Shown piece after piece: positions 61,971 to 64,000 of a DNA stretch of 64,000 nt. The number at the start of each line of letters is the position of its first letter. Position 1 is the first letter of the stretch. This DNA comes from Pardosa pseudoannulata (lineage: Eukaryota; Arthropoda; Arachnida; Araneae; Lycosidae), in assembly GCA_032207245.1 (NCBI GenBank), contig CM063503.1, positions 103,134,584-103,198,583 on the forward strand, in the 5' to 3' direction. The position numbers and the translations under genes were made by a program. The notes below the pieces were generated by a model, which was not told the origin of the DNA, searched no databases, and saw only the letters and a program-made list of their open reading frames with translations.

Positions 61971-62094
61971 CAGTTTCACAAAGCGAGATCATGGCTAAGA
62001 TCCTTAAAACTGTAATATGGACATAATAAACTGACTATATAATGTATTGGTACTTTTATAGCTCTATTAAAAATATCATTTGGCTTACAAACCG

Positions 62095-63003
62095 ATACAT
62101 ACGAGTGTAGATGTGGATACTTGGAAAAAAATGAATGTTTGTACAGGGTATCTGCCAAAATAAAATTTTTCAAATCCATGACTTTTCATGACTTTCCCTG
62201 ATTTAGCAGATCATTTTCCATGACTTTAAAAAACTTTCGTTAAAGTATATATGAATAAAACTTCTGATGTACATACAAATAAAATGTATGCTTTTAGAGC
62301 AATTGCAGGAATTTCATCATAAAAAAACTGTAAACTTACTTTATAAGTGTTAATAAACTCATATACATAAAAATAAATTGTTGTATCTACACACCTAAGT
62401 TTAATCATATAGCAATTTTTCAATCAAAATGTTTCCAATTTCAGGGTACTTTGGTATTTATTCAGGTGACCATGAATAATAGCCAAACATGATAACCCCA
62501 TAACGTTTATATACAATATCCCTAGAGATAAACTTATATTTTGTGCAAAAATCTTAACTAATTTTTATTATAAAATAATGAATATTATATTAATAAAATT
62601 TTAATCTACATTTTAAGAAAAGACCAGAATAATATACATTTACACACCCATTAAGCTTTCTTGCTTTGAGTTTCCTTGGTGAACAAATTTTAATTGGCAA
62701 TAGGGTCAATAGGATAATACATAAATACCAAACTCAGTAACTTCAGTCAAATGACAAGTAAAAATAGAATTAAACAATTCAATGCATTTTTTTTTAATCG
62801 GTAGTTTAGCGGATTCATGACTTTCCATGACTTTTACTCATTTTACTTGAAAAATCATGACTTTCCATGACAAAATTAATCCATTGTCTAAATCCATGAT
62901 TTTCCCTGACTTTCCAGGTGCGCGGAAACCATGTTTGTAGCAGTTCGAAACCTACTTTAAGCAGTAGATCATTGTCTTAATTAGTCCTAGAGTAGTAAAA
63001 ATC
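62095..63003 (+). repeat. tRNA-derived SINE (family 1), copy 5, split by a DNA element
   Basis: The right part (62934-63003) reads GTAGCAGTTCGAAACCTACT then TTAAGCAGTAGATCATTGTC, the SINE body in reverse orientation to copies 1-4. The left part (about 62095-62143: gagtgtagatgtggatacttgg...atgtttgta) fits the piece expected just before it. The 790-bp CAGGG element separates them. Confidence 0.6.
62144..62933. mobile_element. 790-bp CAGGG-type DNA element inserted in a SINE
   Basis: The left end is CAGGGTATCTGCC. The right end is GGTGCGCGGAAACCATG, whose reverse complement begins CATGGTTTCCGC, so the termini are similar (CAGGGT / CATGGT). The same TTTGTA lies directly outside both ends (62138-62143 and 62934-62939), and the match can be read as ATGTTTGTA if the end is ACC. 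Both ends carry several copies of CATGACTTT(C)CATGA. No coding region. The SINE pieces on either side become continuous when the element is removed. Confidence 0.7.
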
Positions 63004-64000
63004 CAAGAGGGGGGGGAAGAAATATTCCAGATTTAATTCTGTATAAGAATACTTTTCTTATTATTTTCTTATCTGTATAAAAATCTGCTTTACTTTTCGG
63101 GTTTTAATCTGCAGGAAAACTTTTTAATTAATAAGTAAAATTCAAACATTCGAGATTTTTAATTCAAAAATTAAATAACCTACGATGGTTTGAGTACAAC
63201 CGTGGAGACACCTTAAAGTGTGTGATGTATAAGCATGTTAATTTCAATATTTATAAGATCACTAAAACGGAAAAGTGACACGCCTTTCTACCAATCCACT
63301 ACCTTAGATTTTTCTTTAACACATTAGTTAGTTTTTTACCAATTTGCAATGCAATTCTATAAACTCATTTTTAAAATTATCTTATATGTATTGTATCATC
63401 ATTGTTTTTTCATGAAAGGTATGCAGAATTCCAGTACCATCATATGTTCCGACTTGAGTCAAAAAAGGTGCTAAACCATGCTAATAGAGCTTAAAAACAA
63501 ATTCAATTACCAGCGAATAACTAATAAAATATTAGTTATGAAAGCAACCACCATAATTACTTTAAATAATTTCACTCCAAGATCCTATTTGCATATTTAA
63601 AAAAAAAACTGTAAATCGCAATGTTTTTATACCATATTTACAATATACAACTATTTTTTAGAAGACAATAAAAACAACAATTTAACCTTTGAACTCCTTT
63701 GAGAGATATATGTAATTTAATATCGGAACTCTCTTGTAGAGAAAAAAAATAGATGAAGAAAAAAAAGTTATCAGTAACGGAACAAAAAAATAATTAGGAC
63801 AGATTTAGTTGTTACAACTCTATTTGTGCACCATAAATAAATCGAGGAAACGTTGCAACAAAAATGAATTTGTGAAGTTGAAAATTAAATATTCTTCTGT
63901 TTTTATTAAGACGAGAGAAATAAATGCGTGAGAAAGGTAATTATACCATCCTTAGAATTGTAAAAATTAAGAAAAACGTGTCAGATTCTTTCTACGTATT
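63004..64000. other. No gene recognised
   Basis: AT-rich. A run of eight G lies at 63010-63017. Nothing else supported. Confidence 0.5.

Overview
This is an AT-rich animal nuclear window with no prokaryotic features. Short coding exons sit between GT-AG introns, and there are long microsatellites, tRNA-derived SINEs, and many decayed transposons. The repeat content looks arthropod and fits a chelicerate such as a spider: a Helitron, Tc1 relics, hAT-like elements, TTAA-flanked MITEs, and a relic of a protein family that is repeated in many arthropod genomes. That taxonomic reading is inference and was not tested by any search.

Two conserved genes can be read, and they converge tail to tail. 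On the + strand, 2381-7128 holds the last three coding exons of an SLC23 (nucleobase/ascorbate) transporter. Its 5' part lies left of the window, and a poly(A) signal follows at 7249. On the - strand, 28476 down to 16132 holds twelve coding exons of an RN-tre/USP6NL-type TBC-domain Rab GTPase-activating protein. Both catalytic fingers are intact and the C-terminal tail is Ser/Pro-rich. Only the first few codons are missing. About 9 kb separates the two stop codons. It is extremely AT-rich and holds one unidentified exon-like pair near 9.4-9.8 kb.

The introns carry relics. In the SLC23 intron there is a fragment of the repeated arthropod protein family. In the first visible RN-tre intron there is a nearly full-length dead Tc1 element with readable terminal repeats. 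Upstream of the first visible RN-tre exon (28.9-32.2 kb) lie two opposing LINE 3' ends, a tRNA-type SINE and an LTR-like block.

From about 33 kb to the right end I find no conserved gene. This part is a record of transposition: a 201-bp TTAA MITE (33.15 kb), diverged duplications, a 0.4-kb AT microsatellite (37.1 kb), and a 924-bp Helitron with a perfect 16-nt terminal palindrome (39.27-40.19 kb). Further right are two solo LTRs inserted at TATA, one of them inside an hAT-like element (48.27-49.21 kb). There is also a second SINE family (51.6 kb), an hAT-like MITE (58.4 kb), a second Tc1 relic (61.8 kb), and a 790-bp CAGGG element that split a SINE with a target duplication (62.14-62.93 kb).

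All calls come from reading the sequence. No alignment or profile search was run. Exon borders were chosen from GT/AG signals, reading-frame continuity and remembered family motifs.
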